Positions 1 to 9,256 of a DNA stretch of 64,000 nucleotides are shown here, in pieces. Position 1 is the stretch's first letter. Every line of letters begins with the position of its first letter. Origin of the DNA: Ruminococcaceae bacterium D5 (GTDB lineage Bacteria > Bacillota > Clostridia > Oscillospirales > Ruminococcaceae). Made by a program: the position numbers and the translations under genes. The stretch spans positions 1-64,000 of the forward strand of contig FORK01000016.1 in assembly GCA_900113995.1 (NCBI GenBank), in the 5' to 3' direction. The notes under the pieces are model-generated. The model saw only the letters and a program-made list of their open reading frames with translations, made no database searches and had not been told where the DNA came from.

Positions 1-2
1 GC

Positions 3-413
3 AGTTGTTATCCAGCGTTTTACAGAGGGCACCAACGTGTTGAAACGCCGGAGTTTTACTCCATGATGCGGCTGCGAAAAATCTGGGCAGAGGGTAGTTT
101 TGCCGTTCTAAAGCGGGACCACTGCATTTCAAAAATCCGCAAGAGAGGCATTTCAGCTGCAGCCGAGGAATGCCTCCTGGCGGTCATGGCCTTAAACCTG
201 AAACGGATGGTTAAGGCCATCTTCAATAAATTAAAAATTCGATTTATGTGGGCGGAGGAAGTGTTTCCTCAGCCCAGTTTTTCTTTTTGTCAACAGGTCC
301 AAAGCTTGACACTACCACCACTGCTACAGCCAATAGTATTCTTTAACAACAAAGCCGTACTGCTGCATAATTCATACAGTAATACGGCTTTAATTTATAT
401 ACCAGTCATTTAA
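3..413 (+). pseudogene. C-terminal remnant of an IS1182-family transposase
   Basis: The frame is already open at the window edge, so the 5-prime part lies outside. Codons from about base 63 to 245 give a helical stretch beginning WAEGSFAVLKRD and containing LLAVMALNLKRM. This matches the end of the DDE domain of IS1182-type transposases (E-G-S-F-A-x-L-K, then an ALNLKRM-like helix); the E of EGSF would be the third catalytic acid. After about base 250 the reading looks like non-coding tail running to a chance stop. It probably marks the left border of a mobile or rearranged segment. Whether the full gene upstream is intact cannot be seen. Confidence 0.7.
351..391 (-). terminator. Stem-loop terminator after the amidase gene
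   Basis: AAAGCCGTA and TACGGCTTT pair around an inner CTG/CAG step. The element lies about 40 bases past the amidase stop and may work on both strands. Confidence 0.5.
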
Positions 414-431
414 AAAAGAATATCACGATTT

Positions 432-1838
432 TCAACCGAGCTTAGGGGCAAATCTTGCTCCCAGCACTTTTTCGACCTGATATGCAACTGCCAGCAAGCG
501 TGCCTCGTCGAATTTGCGTGCCATCCAGCAGGAACAAGCGGGATGTCCGTCATCGTCGGCGCCTATCGGCAAGCTCAATCCCGGGAATCCGGTAAAAGCA
601 GCGTAGTTTGTCTTATCGGTGAGAAGAATAATGTCGAGTCTCTTTTCATCAAACAGTTTGTCAAGCTGCTCGGCAGCGTTGGCACGCACCATTATGGCCT
701 CGATATATTCGGGATCGATATGGCGGCAGGTGGAAGTGTTGTGCGCATCCAGCATTCTCTGCTGACCATACTTCAGTGCGGTATCAGCATGCTGCTGATT
801 GAACTGAATTATCTCGTCAAGCGTTTTCACCGGCGGGTCTATCTCACGACTGAGGTAGAAATCCACCGCCGCGCTGAACTCGTTGCGCATGATGGCCTGA
901 ACCTCGGGCGCTATCTCGATGGTATCGATATCTATCAGCTTTGCTCCGCCGTTTTTCAGTAGCGTCAGCAGTGCTTCGATAGCCTTATCTGTGCATTTGG
1001 GCTGGGTAGATGCTCTGCTCAGTCCTATACGCAAGCCTTTAAGCGGCACTTTGTCAAGCTTTTCGAGATAGCTGTCCGCTTTAGAGCCTATTGTGACAAC
1101 GTCATTTACATCCTCGCCTGCCATCACTTCAAGCAGCGCAGCCACGTCGGCAACAGTTCTTGCCATCGGGCCTGCGGTGTCAAGAGTGCAAGATATGGGA
1201 AATATACCGCTGCGGCTTATCAAGCCTGCGGTGGGCTTTAATCCCACCACGCCGTTTACGGCGGAAGGATAGATTATCGAACCGCTGGTCTCGGTTCCGA
1301 CGGCAGCGGCACAGAGGCTGGTAGCCGCTGCCACTCCGGAACCCGAGCTTGAACCCATGGGATTCAGCTTGCGATCATAGGGGCATATTACCTGACCGCC
1401 GCGTGAACTGTATCCGCCGGGCATATGATAAGACATATAGTTTGCGTATTCGCTCATATTAAGCTTGCCTAAGATGATCGCTCCCGCCTCGCGCAGCTTG
1501 GATACGATAAAGGCATCGCTGCTTGCAAAATGATTTTTTAGCGCGAGTGCTCCGGCGGTGGTACGCATTCTGTCCGCCGTGTTGATGTTATCCTTAAGCA
1601 TTATTGGTATTCCGTGCAGGCCGGAAAGCAGATTGCCGTCAGAGCGAAGTCTGTCGAGGCGATCGGCGATGACAAGCGCCTCGGGATTAAGTTCAAGTAC
1701 CGAGTTCAACCCTCCGGGACAGCTGTCCAGACGAGCGATGCGATCTAAATAGCTAAGCACAAGTTCTCGGCTTGTTACCTTGCCGTCGCTCAAATCTTTC
1801 TGTAATTGAACTATGGTCAGTTCTTCCGGATTATACAT
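432..1838 (-). CDS. Amidase signature family hydrolase
   Basis: 468 residues, full length for the amidase signature family. The Ser-cisSer-Lys triad is visible: Lys82 in PIMLKDN, Ser164 in the Gly/Ser loop MGSSSGSG, and the nucleophile Ser188 in GTETSGSI. The family hydrolyses carboxylic amides, and one branch is GatA. No gatB or gatC is nearby, so a catabolic amidase is more likely than tRNA amidation. No signal peptide is seen, so it is cytoplasmic. An AAGGAGG site sits just before the ATG. It is last in a minus-strand series AbgT transporter - regulator - amidase, which suggests that it cleaves an imported amide. The true substrate is unknown. Confidence 0.85.
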   Translation of the reverse strand: MYNPEELTIVQLQKDLSDGKVTSRELVLSYLDRIARLDSCPGGLNSVLELNPEALVIADRLDRLRSDGNLLSGLHGIPIMLKDNINTADRMRTTAGALALKNHFASSDAFIVSKLREAGAIILGKLNMSEYANYMSYHMPGGYSSRGGQVICPYDRKLNPMGSSSGSGVAAATSLCAAAVGTETSGSIIYPSAVNGVVGLKPTAGLISRSGIFPISCTLDTAGPMARTVADVAALLEVMAGEDVNDVVTIGSKADSYLEKLDKVPLKGLRIGLSRASTQPKCTDKAIEALLTLLKNGGAKLIDIDTIEIAPEVQAIMRNEFSAAVDFYLSREIDPPVKTLDEIIQFNQQHADTALKYGQQRMLDAHNTSTCRHIDPEYIEAIMVRANAAEQLDKLFDEKRLDIILLTDKTNYAAFTGFPGLSLPIGADDDGHPACSCWMARKFDEARLLAVAYQVEKVLGARFAPKLG

Positions 1839-1872
1839 GGATCGACCTCCTTTTTATTATATTATCTTTCGG

Positions 1873-3201
1873 TCACTCGGCAAAGTGTATCTTTATTATT
1901 CTGCCGGGGCGGCCCAGACTCACCCTCGACTCCTTGCCGACTACCGAAACATATCCCGCATCTTCAAGCTTGTTAAGTATGCGGTTCATATTGCGGGAAT
2001 TTATCCCGCTTATCTTTGATAGCTGTGCAGGAGTGGCATATTCCATTCCGTATTGGCGTACCACCGTTTCAAGCTGCTCAAGAGAACGCAGGCTGACACC
2101 CGACCTTGCCGAAATCTCAAGAAGCCGCTGCTGCGAAGAGCTTTGCACCCGTCGGTGGGAAAACGGCGTTATAGGACCGTATATCGTCTGCTCTCTGACC
2201 ATAAATGCGCAGGTCATCTTTGCACGATGGGCATTTCTCAGCGCAGATTCGGCATTGAACTTGGCGGTCTGATTGCTCTCGCCCACTCCTATGCCTACCG
2301 CTACGCGGTCTATCAGATCGAGCTGAGAAAGCTGATCCAATATACAGATACGGCGGTAGCGGTCGCTGTCTATCTCAAAGCGTTCTCCGCTTGAAAAGAT
2401 AAGAAATCTTCCCTCGTTATCCTGAACTATCGCCGCGCCCAGTGCCTGAGCAAAGGTATATAGCATCTCTGCTATTTTGTTTTTGCGCTGGAGCAGCGCG
2501 ACGGTGCTCTGACTGAATATTGTATGCTCCTCGACATAGCTGATATCAAGCAATATTACCGTTATCTGCATATCGGGGTCGTTGAGCGACTGAAGATGCT
2601 CGCTGTACATCAGCCTAAGCTTGTTGATATGCAAAGCTATCGATTCATGACTTATCTGCGCCATGGCGGTAGGTATTCCCTCCCGCTTCAATCGCTGCTC
2701 CACCTCACAGATGCCGGTAACACAGCAGTATGCCAATCTGTTTTTATAGCAACTGCGGTGATGTTCGACCAGATAATCTATATAATCATCGGTAAACACC
2801 CTGTCTGTAGCGGATTGTATCATTACTTTGTCTGCATCAAGACCTATTTCGCGATACGCTTCAAGAAACATCTGCTTTGTAAAGCTGTCGGTGCTTATCT
2901 TTGAAATATCTGCCTTTTCGACAAACGCAGCCTTTATCAAAGCATAGGCCACCGACAGCATATTGTTTGGAATATATTCCCACGGTACAAGAGGGTGAAC
3001 GTAATGGCTTACATACTGAAACGGCAACGGTCCCGAGAAGAAGATCGCATCGACATCAGGCTGGTGTTTTTCCACCAGTTCAAGTGCCTCGGTATAAGCA
3101 TTGTACTGCAGCGGCACCAGCTCGACAGGTATCCAGTCCTTTTCTATAACAGTTCGGATAAGCTCCACGCTGTTTTCGGGTCCGACTACGCCCAGTTTCA
3201 T
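1873..3201 (-). CDS. Multidomain transcriptional regulator with C-terminal winged helix
   Basis: 442 residues. Roughly 1-140 looks like a ligand-sensing alpha/beta domain. About 150-340 resembles a degenerate GGDEF-like domain, with no GGDEF signature. About 385-442 is a winged helix-turn-helix (TPAQLSKISGINSRNMNRIL followed by a Gly/Arg-rich wing). It sits between the AbgT transporter and the amidase on the same strand, 34 bases ahead of the amidase ATG, so it probably controls this cluster. A strong AGGGGGG ribosome site precedes the ATG. The inverted repeat at 4904-4936 is a natural candidate operator. The family assignment is by shape only; the ligand is unknown. Confidence 0.6.
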   Translation of the reverse strand: MKLGVVGPENSVELIRTVIEKDWIPVELVPLQYNAYTEALELVEKHQPDVDAIFFSGPLPFQYVSHYVHPLVPWEYIPNNMLSVAYALIKAAFVEKADISKISTDSFTKQMFLEAYREIGLDADKVMIQSATDRVFTDDYIDYLVEHHRSCYKNRLAYCCVTGICEVEQRLKREGIPTAMAQISHESIALHINKLRLMYSEHLQSLNDPDMQITVILLDISYVEEHTIFSQSTVALLQRKNKIAEMLYTFAQALGAAIVQDNEGRFLIFSSGERFEIDSDRYRRICILDQLSQLDLIDRVAVGIGVGESNQTAKFNAESALRNAHRAKMTCAFMVREQTIYGPITPFSHRRVQSSSQQRLLEISARSGVSLRSLEQLETVVRQYGMEYATPAQLSKISGINSRNMNRILNKLEDAGYVSVVGKESRVSLGRPGRIIKIHFAE

Positions 3202-3266
3202 GCGTTCACCCCCCTGTGATGTTGCTTTAGAATGGTTTGGTTATCTTTATTATATCACATTATATA

Positions 3267-4823
3267 TCAAGACAGGAAGAGAGGGGCACCGGGCCCTAAC
3301 GGCAGACCAAGCAGCATGAATACGATAAGCAGTGCGATAAGTCCTACCGCGTAGCAGAGCGAATAAGGTACTACCAACGACATAACGGTACCGATACCAT
3401 ATTCCGGATCGTCATCCTTGCGGTAACGAGAGATGATGGCGATAAATATCGGCAGGTAGAAGTTAACGGGAGCCATCGGGTTAGCAAACGAGTCGCCGAT
3501 ACGGTAGCAAACCTGAGTGAGTGCGGGAGAGAAATTCATGACCGCAAACATAGGAACGAATATCGGAGCCAGTATCATCCACTTCTCGGATGCGCCGGTA
3601 ACCAGCAGGTTGATAAGTCCCGAAAGCAGTACGAAGGAGACAGCAAGCGGGATACCACTGAAGTTGAGGCTTTTGAGGAATTCGCCGCCTGAAACCGCCA
3701 GAATGGTGGCAATGCGGGAATCGTTAAAGAACTGAATAAAGAATGCTGCGGGAAGTGCTACGACGTAGAAGGAAAGCGCGCTTACGATACCTGAGCCCAT
3801 AAGTTCGGGGATATTTTCCTTCTTCTTGATGGTGCCTGCACCGAAGCCGTATGCAGTACCTGCAACTACGAACAGCATAAAGAGGATGGATACGATGCCG
3901 CTGATAAAGGGAGACTTGGGAATAATACTTCCGTCCGCTGCTCTGAGGATGCCGTTGGGAGGAACGATCATAACAAGAATAAGAGCAATGTAAGCAAGGG
4001 TAGCCCGACCTGCCCACTTAATGCCGCGATTCTGTTCGGGGGTAACTCTTTCGTTAAGATCGCTGGGAGGATTGATCTTGCCGATGGTTACGATCTTGGG
4101 CATGATCTTTTCGGTAACAAAGGTAGTAATGCCTGCGATAACAAAGGTTGCGGCTGCCATAAAGAAGTAGTTGATCATGGGATGGGTCGGTCCGGAAACT
4201 CCCATGCTTTCGGCAGCAGACTGGGTGATGCCCGCCAGCAGAACGTCGGTGCCTGCGATCAACAGGTTTGCGCTCCAAGCGCCGTAGCAGGAAACAAATC
4301 CGGTCAGTGCACCGATTATCGGATTGCGTCCGATGGAGGAGAATATCGCGCCGCCAAGGGTAGCTGCAAGGATAAGTCCGGCATCGGAAGCGATGTTGGA
4401 GCACACGCCGACCAGCGACAGAATAAATGTAACGAGAAATACCGGCGCACCAAGCAGAGTTTTGCGGAGAACCGCTTCAAACAATCCGGTGCTCTGTGCA
4501 TAGCCGATAGAAAGCATCATTACCATGATAAGTCCGAGCGGAGCGAAGTTTACATATGTCTTTACCCAGCCGGCCATCGTGGACTGAAGATATTCGGCAG
4601 AAATAAGGTTTTTTACTGTGGTTACAGTTTCGGCAACCGTTCCGTCGGCGCCGACTCCGAGGTATGTAACCGATATCCCCATTGCGCTCATTATAGCGGA
4701 CAGTACCAGCACCGCTATTGCGAGATAGAGGAACATATAGAAGGGATGGGGGATTTTATTTCCCACTACTTCTATTCCTTTGATGAAACGGTAGAACAAG
4801 CTCTGTTTCTCTTTTGTCGACAT
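3267..4823 (-). CDS. AbgT-family transporter
   Basis: 518 residues, the usual length for AbgT carriers, with about 11-13 hydrophobic segments. The opening (a soluble head, then GNKIPHPFYMFLYLA) is typical of AbgT, as are SNIASDAGLILAATLGGAIF and the late GASEKWMILAPIFVPMF segment. Characterised members import p-aminobenzoyl-glutamate or act as ion-coupled exporters. With an amidase and a regulator downstream, import of an acyl- or aroyl-amino acid for hydrolysis is the simplest reading. AAGGAG lies 8 bases before the ATG. Base composition is clearly lower in GC than the genes beyond 5.4 kb. Confidence 0.85.
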   Translation of the reverse strand: MSTKEKQSLFYRFIKGIEVVGNKIPHPFYMFLYLAIAVLVLSAIMSAMGISVTYLGVGADGTVAETVTTVKNLISAEYLQSTMAGWVKTYVNFAPLGLIMVMMLSIGYAQSTGLFEAVLRKTLLGAPVFLVTFILSLVGVCSNIASDAGLILAATLGGAIFSSIGRNPIIGALTGFVSCYGAWSANLLIAGTDVLLAGITQSAAESMGVSGPTHPMINYFFMAAATFVIAGITTFVTEKIMPKIVTIGKINPPSDLNERVTPEQNRGIKWAGRATLAYIALILVMIVPPNGILRAADGSIIPKSPFISGIVSILFMLFVVAGTAYGFGAGTIKKKENIPELMGSGIVSALSFYVVALPAAFFIQFFNDSRIATILAVSGGEFLKSLNFSGIPLAVSFVLLSGLINLLVTGASEKWMILAPIFVPMFAVMNFSPALTQVCYRIGDSFANPMAPVNFYLPIFIAIISRYRKDDDPEYGIGTVMSLVVPYSLCYAVGLIALLIVFMLLGLPLGPGAPLFLS

Positions 4824-5343
4824 AATAAACTCCTTTCCGTCTATGTTGCTTTACAGCGACCTTTTCTCTAACCCATTACTATACTCCTTTGGGTCGTTTA
4901 TGGGGCACTTAAATCATATCACCGACTTTAAGTGCCGTATATGTCCTAATGTCGTTCTAAAAATAAACCTAAAATCAATATATTTTAACTTATATTTTTG
5001 TACAAAAAGCAAAATATCTATATTTGTATTATTATATTAGCATTTTTGAATATGACAAAAATGTCATGACCAAAACACATCGTTCCATAATAAAAGTTCG
5101 CCATAAAAAAACACGCTGCCATCGCCGGTAAACATCTATGTTACCAACCATAACAGCTTCAGGAATATAATATTACCCATCTTCTGTACAACATTGTCGT
5201 TTATCATCTTGGCATAACGAGCGTAAATATTCAGAACCTGTATTCAAAGTTTATTGTTCGTTGCTCGCTTCGCTCAGTGCTTGAAGCAAAAGCCTTTTTC
5301 CTCACCAGCAGAGCTGGTGCTTCCATCCGCCAAAGCCATATCA
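4824..5343. other. AT-rich intergenic region, no gene
   Basis: About 500 bases without a credible ORF. It holds the AbgT leader, the inverted repeat at 4904-4936, a small TGACA/TGTCA repeat near 5052, and the change from AT-richer to GC-rich DNA at about 5.25-5.3 kb. Confidence 0.6.
4904..4936. promoter_or_regulatory. Perfect 10-bp inverted repeat upstream of the AbgT gene
   Basis: GGCACTTAAA and TTTAAGTGCC are separated by 13 bases, about 80 bases upstream of the AbgT start. On the minus strand a TATAGT -10-like hexamer lies between it and the gene, but no good -35 was found. It is probably an operator. Confidence 0.45.
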
Positions 5344-5387
5344 ACAAAAACGCGGGGCGTGCCACGAATATTGTGGCACGCCCCGCG
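5344..5387 (-). terminator. Rho-independent terminator of comM and the YcxB-like gene
   Basis: A perfect 15-bp stem (5351-5365 with 5373-5387) and 7-base loop. The A-run on the plus strand at 5345-5350 is the T-run for minus-strand transcription. Confidence 0.85.
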
Positions 5388-5426
5388 CTGTGTTCCGTCC
5401 GAAAAAAAGAAATCAGGATCGCCGTC

Positions 5427-6005
5427 TCAGAAAAAGCGTCTGCCTCCGGTGAGCGGCCGGATCTTAGGCGCCTTCATCTGCCCGAACCGCGTCTGGAAAC
5501 GGTCGTGCAGGCTGTCGCGGAACTTCTCACGCAGCGCGGCGCGCTGCTCGCCGTTCATGACCCGCACCGGAAGCAGAATGGTGTTTGCAGGGTCCAAATA
5601 GATCATAAAGAGGTTCGAAAGCTCAAACACAAAGAAAAGATTGGCAATCTGGTGCACTGCCTTATCGGTGTTTGAGGGCGTTTCCACCTTGAACTGGTCG
5701 CGGCCGAAGGTCAGGCGGAGGGTTCTGTTGAGCGGATTCTCCGGCAGCTTGGTCATTTTGAGCACCCCGTGCTCGACCTGCGCAAGCAGGATAAGCAGCC
5801 AGATCAGATACCCCAGAAAAATGTAGGAAGGGAACCGGATGACCGGAATCACCCCGAAGAAGCCGCCGGCGGTGCAAAGCAGCGCCACTGCCGCGACAAC
5901 GAGAAAAATTTGCAGCATGGTGCGGTAGCGGTTGACGAATCCAAAATACACGGCAGTGTGATATTCGCGCATATTGATTTGGTATTCGAAGGTCGTGGGA
6001 TTCAT
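5427..6005 (-). CDS. YcxB-like membrane protein
   Basis: 192 residues. A short N-terminal strand region (FEYQINMREYHTAVYFGFVNRYR) is followed by two membrane helices at about 30-50 and 55-75. A soluble C-terminal domain contains LRLTFGRDQFKVET and a Phe/Leu-rich segment ending in DPANTILLPVRVM. This layout fits the YcxB-like family (Pfam YcxB), whose function is unknown. AAGGAGG lies 6 bases before the ATG. It starts 12 bases after the comM stop, so the two are cotranscribed and share the terminator at 5344-5387. No functional link to ComM is known to me. Confidence 0.7.
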   Translation of the reverse strand: MNPTTFEYQINMREYHTAVYFGFVNRYRTMLQIFLVVAAVALLCTAGGFFGVIPVIRFPSYIFLGYLIWLLILLAQVEHGVLKMTKLPENPLNRTLRLTFGRDQFKVETPSNTDKAVHQIANLFFVFELSNLFMIYLDPANTILLPVRVMNGEQRAALREKFRDSLHDRFQTRFGQMKAPKIRPLTGGRRFF

Positions 6006-6017
6006 GGGTGGTCCTCC

Positions 6018-7550
6018 TTATCGGTTCCAGTATTTTCGGTCAAGGGAGCGATACTGCACCGCCTCCGCGATATGGGCGCTCTCGATTTTTTCACTGCCGT
6101 CAAGGTCGGCGATGGTGCGGGCCACCTTCAGGATGCGGTCGTAGCCGCGCGCCGAAAGGCCGAGCCGTTCAAAGGCGAGGCGGAGCATCCGCTGGGCCTC
6201 CCCGGTCAGGGGACAGCAGCGCTCGAGCAGCGCGCGGGGGATGGCGGCATTCGAAAAGATCTCCGCGCCAAGCTCCGAAAATCGGGCGAGCTGAATACTG
6301 CGGGCGGCTTCGACCTCCCGGCGCATCTCGGCGGAGGACCGTCCCGGCGCGCGGCCGGTAAGGCTCTCATAATCGACCGCCGGAACCTCAAGGTGGATAT
6401 CGATCCGGTCGAGCAGCGGGCCGCTGACCCGGCCGAGATATCGTTCGATGGCCGCGGGCTTGCAGGAGCACGCCTTCTGCGGATGCCCAAAGTAGCCGCA
6501 GGGGCAGGGGTTCATCGCGGCGACCAGCATGAATCGGCTCGGATAGGTGATCCGGGCGCCCACGCGGGAGATGGTGACCGCTCCGTCCTCGAGCGGCTGG
6601 CGCAGCCCCTCTGTCACCGGGCGGGAAAATTCCGGCAGCTCATCGAGAAACAGCACCCCATGGTGGGCCAGCGAAACCTCTCCGGGGCGGGGCGATACGC
6701 CGCCGCCCGCCATCCCCGCCGCCGAGATGCTGTGGTGCGGCGAGCGGAAGGGGCGCTGCGCCATCAGGCCGACCCCGCGGGGCAGCAGCCCGGCGACCGA
6801 ATGCAGCTTGGTGGTTTCGACCTGTTCGGCGTAGCCGGGCGGTGGCAGAATCGAGGGCAGACGGCGGGCAAGCATACTCTTGCCGGAGCCGGGCGGCCCG
6901 AGCAGCAGAAGGTTGTGCATTCCGGCGGCTGCGACGGTGACGGCGCGTTTGGCCTCCGCCTGGCCTTTGACGTCGGCGTAGTCGGGGACCGGAGGCAGCG
7001 GAGCCTGCTCGGAGGGGATGGCGCCGCAGCGGGGAAGCCGCTGCCCGCCGCGCAGGTGCTCGAGCACCTCGCCGACCGTTTTTGCCGCGTAAACCTCCAC
7101 GTCCTGGGCGACCGCCCCCTCGGGAGCGTTGTCAAAGGGGACGATGACCTCGCGCAGGCCGAGCGCACCGGCCCCCAGCACCATCGGCAGTACGCCCGGC
7201 AGGGGGCGCAGCTCCCCGCCGAGCGAAAGCTCCCCGAGGATGCCAAACCCGGACAGATCTGCGCCGAGGGCGCCCGACGCCTTGAGAATCGCCAGCAGAA
7301 TCGCCAGATCGTAGGCGGCCCCGCTCTTTTTCCTGTCGGCGGGCGCGAGGTTCAGAACAATCCGCGCGGTGGGAAATTCCAGCCCCGTGTTCTTCATCGC
7401 CGCGCGCACACGGTCCCGCGCCTCCTTCACCGCCGCGTCCGGCAGGCCAACAATCTCAAAGGCGGGCAGTCCGCGGGAAAGGTCGGCTTCCACCGTCACC
7501 GGGTAGGCGTCAATGCCGGAAAGGCCAAAGCTGCTGACGGCGGCAAGCAT
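6018..7550 (-). CDS. comM: ComM/YifB-family Mg-chelatase-like AAA+ ATPase
   Basis: 510 residues from the ATG at 7550, chosen because GAAAGGAGAAAGGGG lies just upstream; an in-frame extension to 7667 has no ribosome site. Domains: N-terminal ChlI-like fold (SSFGLSGIDAYPVTVEADLS, then FEIVGLPDAAVKEARDRVR), Walker A GPPGSGKS at about 216-223, Walker B LFLDELPEF, the Cys-rich insertion MNPCPCGYFGH, and a C-terminal helical lid. In naturally competent bacteria ComM is a hexameric helicase that speeds branch migration during integration of transformed DNA. Many non-competent Firmicutes also carry it, so competence cannot be inferred from this gene alone. Confidence 0.93.
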   Translation of the reverse strand: MLAAVSSFGLSGIDAYPVTVEADLSRGLPAFEIVGLPDAAVKEARDRVRAAMKNTGLEFPTARIVLNLAPADRKKSGAAYDLAILLAILKASGALGADLSGFGILGELSLGGELRPLPGVLPMVLGAGALGLREVIVPFDNAPEGAVAQDVEVYAAKTVGEVLEHLRGGQRLPRCGAIPSEQAPLPPVPDYADVKGQAEAKRAVTVAAAGMHNLLLLGPPGSGKSMLARRLPSILPPPGYAEQVETTKLHSVAGLLPRGVGLMAQRPFRSPHHSISAAGMAGGGVSPRPGEVSLAHHGVLFLDELPEFSRPVTEGLRQPLEDGAVTISRVGARITYPSRFMLVAAMNPCPCGYFGHPQKACSCKPAAIERYLGRVSGPLLDRIDIHLEVPAVDYESLTGRAPGRSSAEMRREVEAARSIQLARFSELGAEIFSNAAIPRALLERCCPLTGEAQRMLRLAFERLGLSARGYDRILKVARTIADLDGSEKIESAHIAEAVQYRSLDRKYWNR

Positions 7551-7687
7551 GTCCCCTTTCTCCTTTCTGCTGTGTTTTTTGACAGAACCATTGTTTCTTA
7601 TTATAGCGGCTTTGCGGAAAAAGTACAATCCTTTGATGCGGCGGCGGAGAAGCAAAAATAACGGCAAAAATAACCCGGCCTTTCCGG

Positions 7688-7716
7688 TTGTGTCATTCCG
7701 CGTTTTATGCTAGAAT
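7688..7716 (+). promoter_or_regulatory. Sigma-A promoter of the ddl operon
   Basis: TTGTGT, 17 bases, TAGAAT, with an extended -10 TGC. It lies 24 bases before the ddl start and is divergent from comM. Confidence 0.65.
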
Positions 7717-7739
7717 AAGCTATTAATGAGGTGATCAGA

Positions 7740-8810
7740 ATGAAAAGGCAGACTGTTTTAATTTTATTCGGCGGGGTTTCCAACGAATACGAGGTCTCGC
7801 TGCGCTCGGCGGCCTCGGTGATCGAAAATCTCGACCGTGAATGCTTTGATCCGCTGCTCCTTGGGGTGACCCGCGACGGACGCTGGCTGCTCTGCCGCGG
7901 AAAGGACCCGGCTCCGGTTGCCGCCGACCGCTGGCAGGAGGACGCCGTGCCTGCAATCCTTTCCCCGGACCGTTCGGCCGGAGGGGTGCTTGTCCCCGGG
8001 GAGGGACGGATCATCCCGGTGGATGTGGTTTTTCCGGTGATGCACGGCCAAAACTGTGAGGACGGCGCAGTCCAGGGACTGCTGGAGCTTTCCAACCTGC
8101 CCTATGTGGGCTGCCGGGTGACCTCGTCGGCGCTGGCCTTCGATAAGGTCTACACCCACATCGTCGCTGAACGGATCGGAGTGCCGATGGCCCGCTGGGA
8201 GCTGGTCTGCGCAGAAGAGGACCGGCAGGCGGCCTGCGCGCGGGTGGCCGCAAGCCTCGGCTTTCCCTGCTTTGTCAAGCCGGCGAACTCCGGCTCGTCG
8301 GTCGGCTGTTCCCGGGCCGACGACGCCCATGCGCTGGGTGAGGCGCTCGCGGCCGCCTTTCGGGAGGACCGGCGGGCGCTCGTCGAGGAGCTGGTCACCG
8401 CCCAGGAGGTTGAATGCGCCGTCTGCGGCAATCTCGACCCTGCGGCCCCGACCACCGGCGAGATTGTGACGGCCGACGGCTTCTATGATTACGACACTAA
8501 ATACAAGACCGATACCGCGCGGCTCTACATCCCGGCGCAGATCCCGCAGGAGAGCGCCGCCAGAGTCCGGGAGCTTGCGGTGCGGGTATTCCGGGTGCTT
8601 GACTGCCGGGGACTGTCGCGGGTCGATTTCTTTGTCAAACAGGACGGATCGGTGCTCTTCAACGAGATCAACACCCTGCCGGGCTTCACCTCGATCAGCA
8701 TGTACCCCAAAATGATGATCGCCTCGGGAATGACTTACAGCGGGCTGATCACCCGGCTGATCGGGCTGGCGCTGGAGGAGCACGAGGCGAAAAAGGAGAG
8801 GAACCGTTGA
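7740..8810 (+). CDS. ddl: D-alanine--D-alanine ligase
   Basis: 356 residues. ATP-grasp enzyme joining two D-Ala in the cytoplasm for peptidoglycan. Seen: the N-terminal VLILFGGVSNEYEVSLRSA, the ATP-binding ANSGSSVG loop, the omega-loop segment FYDYDTKY whose Tyr marks D-Ala-D-Ala rather than D-Ala-D-Lac enzymes, and the metal/ATP segment FNEINTLPGFTSISMYP. The ATG at 7740 is preferred over the GTG at 7731 because GAGGTG then falls at normal spacing. It is the first gene of an operon with the DUF1934 gene (overlapping stop and start) and argS. Confidence 0.95.
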   Translation: MKRQTVLILFGGVSNEYEVSLRSAASVIENLDRECFDPLLLGVTRDGRWLLCRGKDPAPVAADRWQEDAVPAILSPDRSAGGVLVPGEGRIIPVDVVFPVMHGQNCEDGAVQGLLELSNLPYVGCRVTSSALAFDKVYTHIVAERIGVPMARWELVCAEEDRQAACARVAASLGFPCFVKPANSGSSVGCSRADDAHALGEALAAAFREDRRALVEELVTAQEVECAVCGNLDPAAPTTGEIVTADGFYDYDTKYKTDTARLYIPAQIPQESAARVRELAVRVFRVLDCRGLSRVDFFVKQDGSVLFNEINTLPGFTSISMYPKMMIASGMTYSGLITRLIGLALEEHEAKKERNR

Positions 8811-9244
8811 AAAAAGATGCGATGATCTCAATCAAGGGAATCCAGAGGGTCGATGGGGAGCAGGAGGTCGTCGAGCTGCTGACCTGCGGCCGGTTTTACC
8901 GGCGCAACAACAGCTACTGGCTGAGCTATCAGGAAAGCGAGGCCACCGGCTTTGAGGGCCACCGCACCACCCTGCATGTCGAGCCCAACCGGGTGACGAT
9001 GCAGCGCAGCGGCCCCGCCAGCACCCAGCTCATCGTCGAGGGCGGATGCCGCCACCAGTGCTTTTACGACACCGGCTACGGCGCACTGACCGTTGGGATT
9101 AACGGGCGTCAGATCCGCTCGACCCTCACCGACGACGGCGGAGAGCTTGATTTTTCCTACGCGATGGATATCAACACCGCGCTGGCCAGCGAACATCAGG
9201 TGATAATCAAGGTGGAGGTCGGCAAGTCCGATCCGCCGCAGTGA
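8807..9244 (+). CDS. DUF1934 / YwiB-like beta-barrel protein
   Basis: 145 residues starting with TTG, which overlaps the ddl stop (TTGA); AAGGAGAG lies 7 bases upstream, so translation is probably coupled. The pattern of short strands (YWLSYQESEATGFEGHRTTLHVEP, then LDFSYAMDINTAL) fits the small calycin-like family DUF1934, represented by Bacillus YwiB. In Bacillus ywiB also lies beside argS, which supports the call. Its biochemical role is unknown. An ATG at 8822 is an alternative start with a worse ribosome site. Confidence 0.75.
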   Translation: MKKDAMISIKGIQRVDGEQEVVELLTCGRFYRRNNSYWLSYQESEATGFEGHRTTLHVEPNRVTMQRSGPASTQLIVEGGCRHQCFYDTGYGALTVGINGRQIRSTLTDDGGELDFSYAMDINTALASEHQVIIKVEVGKSDPPQ

Positions 9245-9256
9245 ATAAAAGGACGT

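Noticed and set aside
5769-7661. A 630-codon plus-strand frame opposite comM
   Set aside because: Antisense shadow of comM; no start signal, and the sequence is low-complexity Gly/Arg/Ala.
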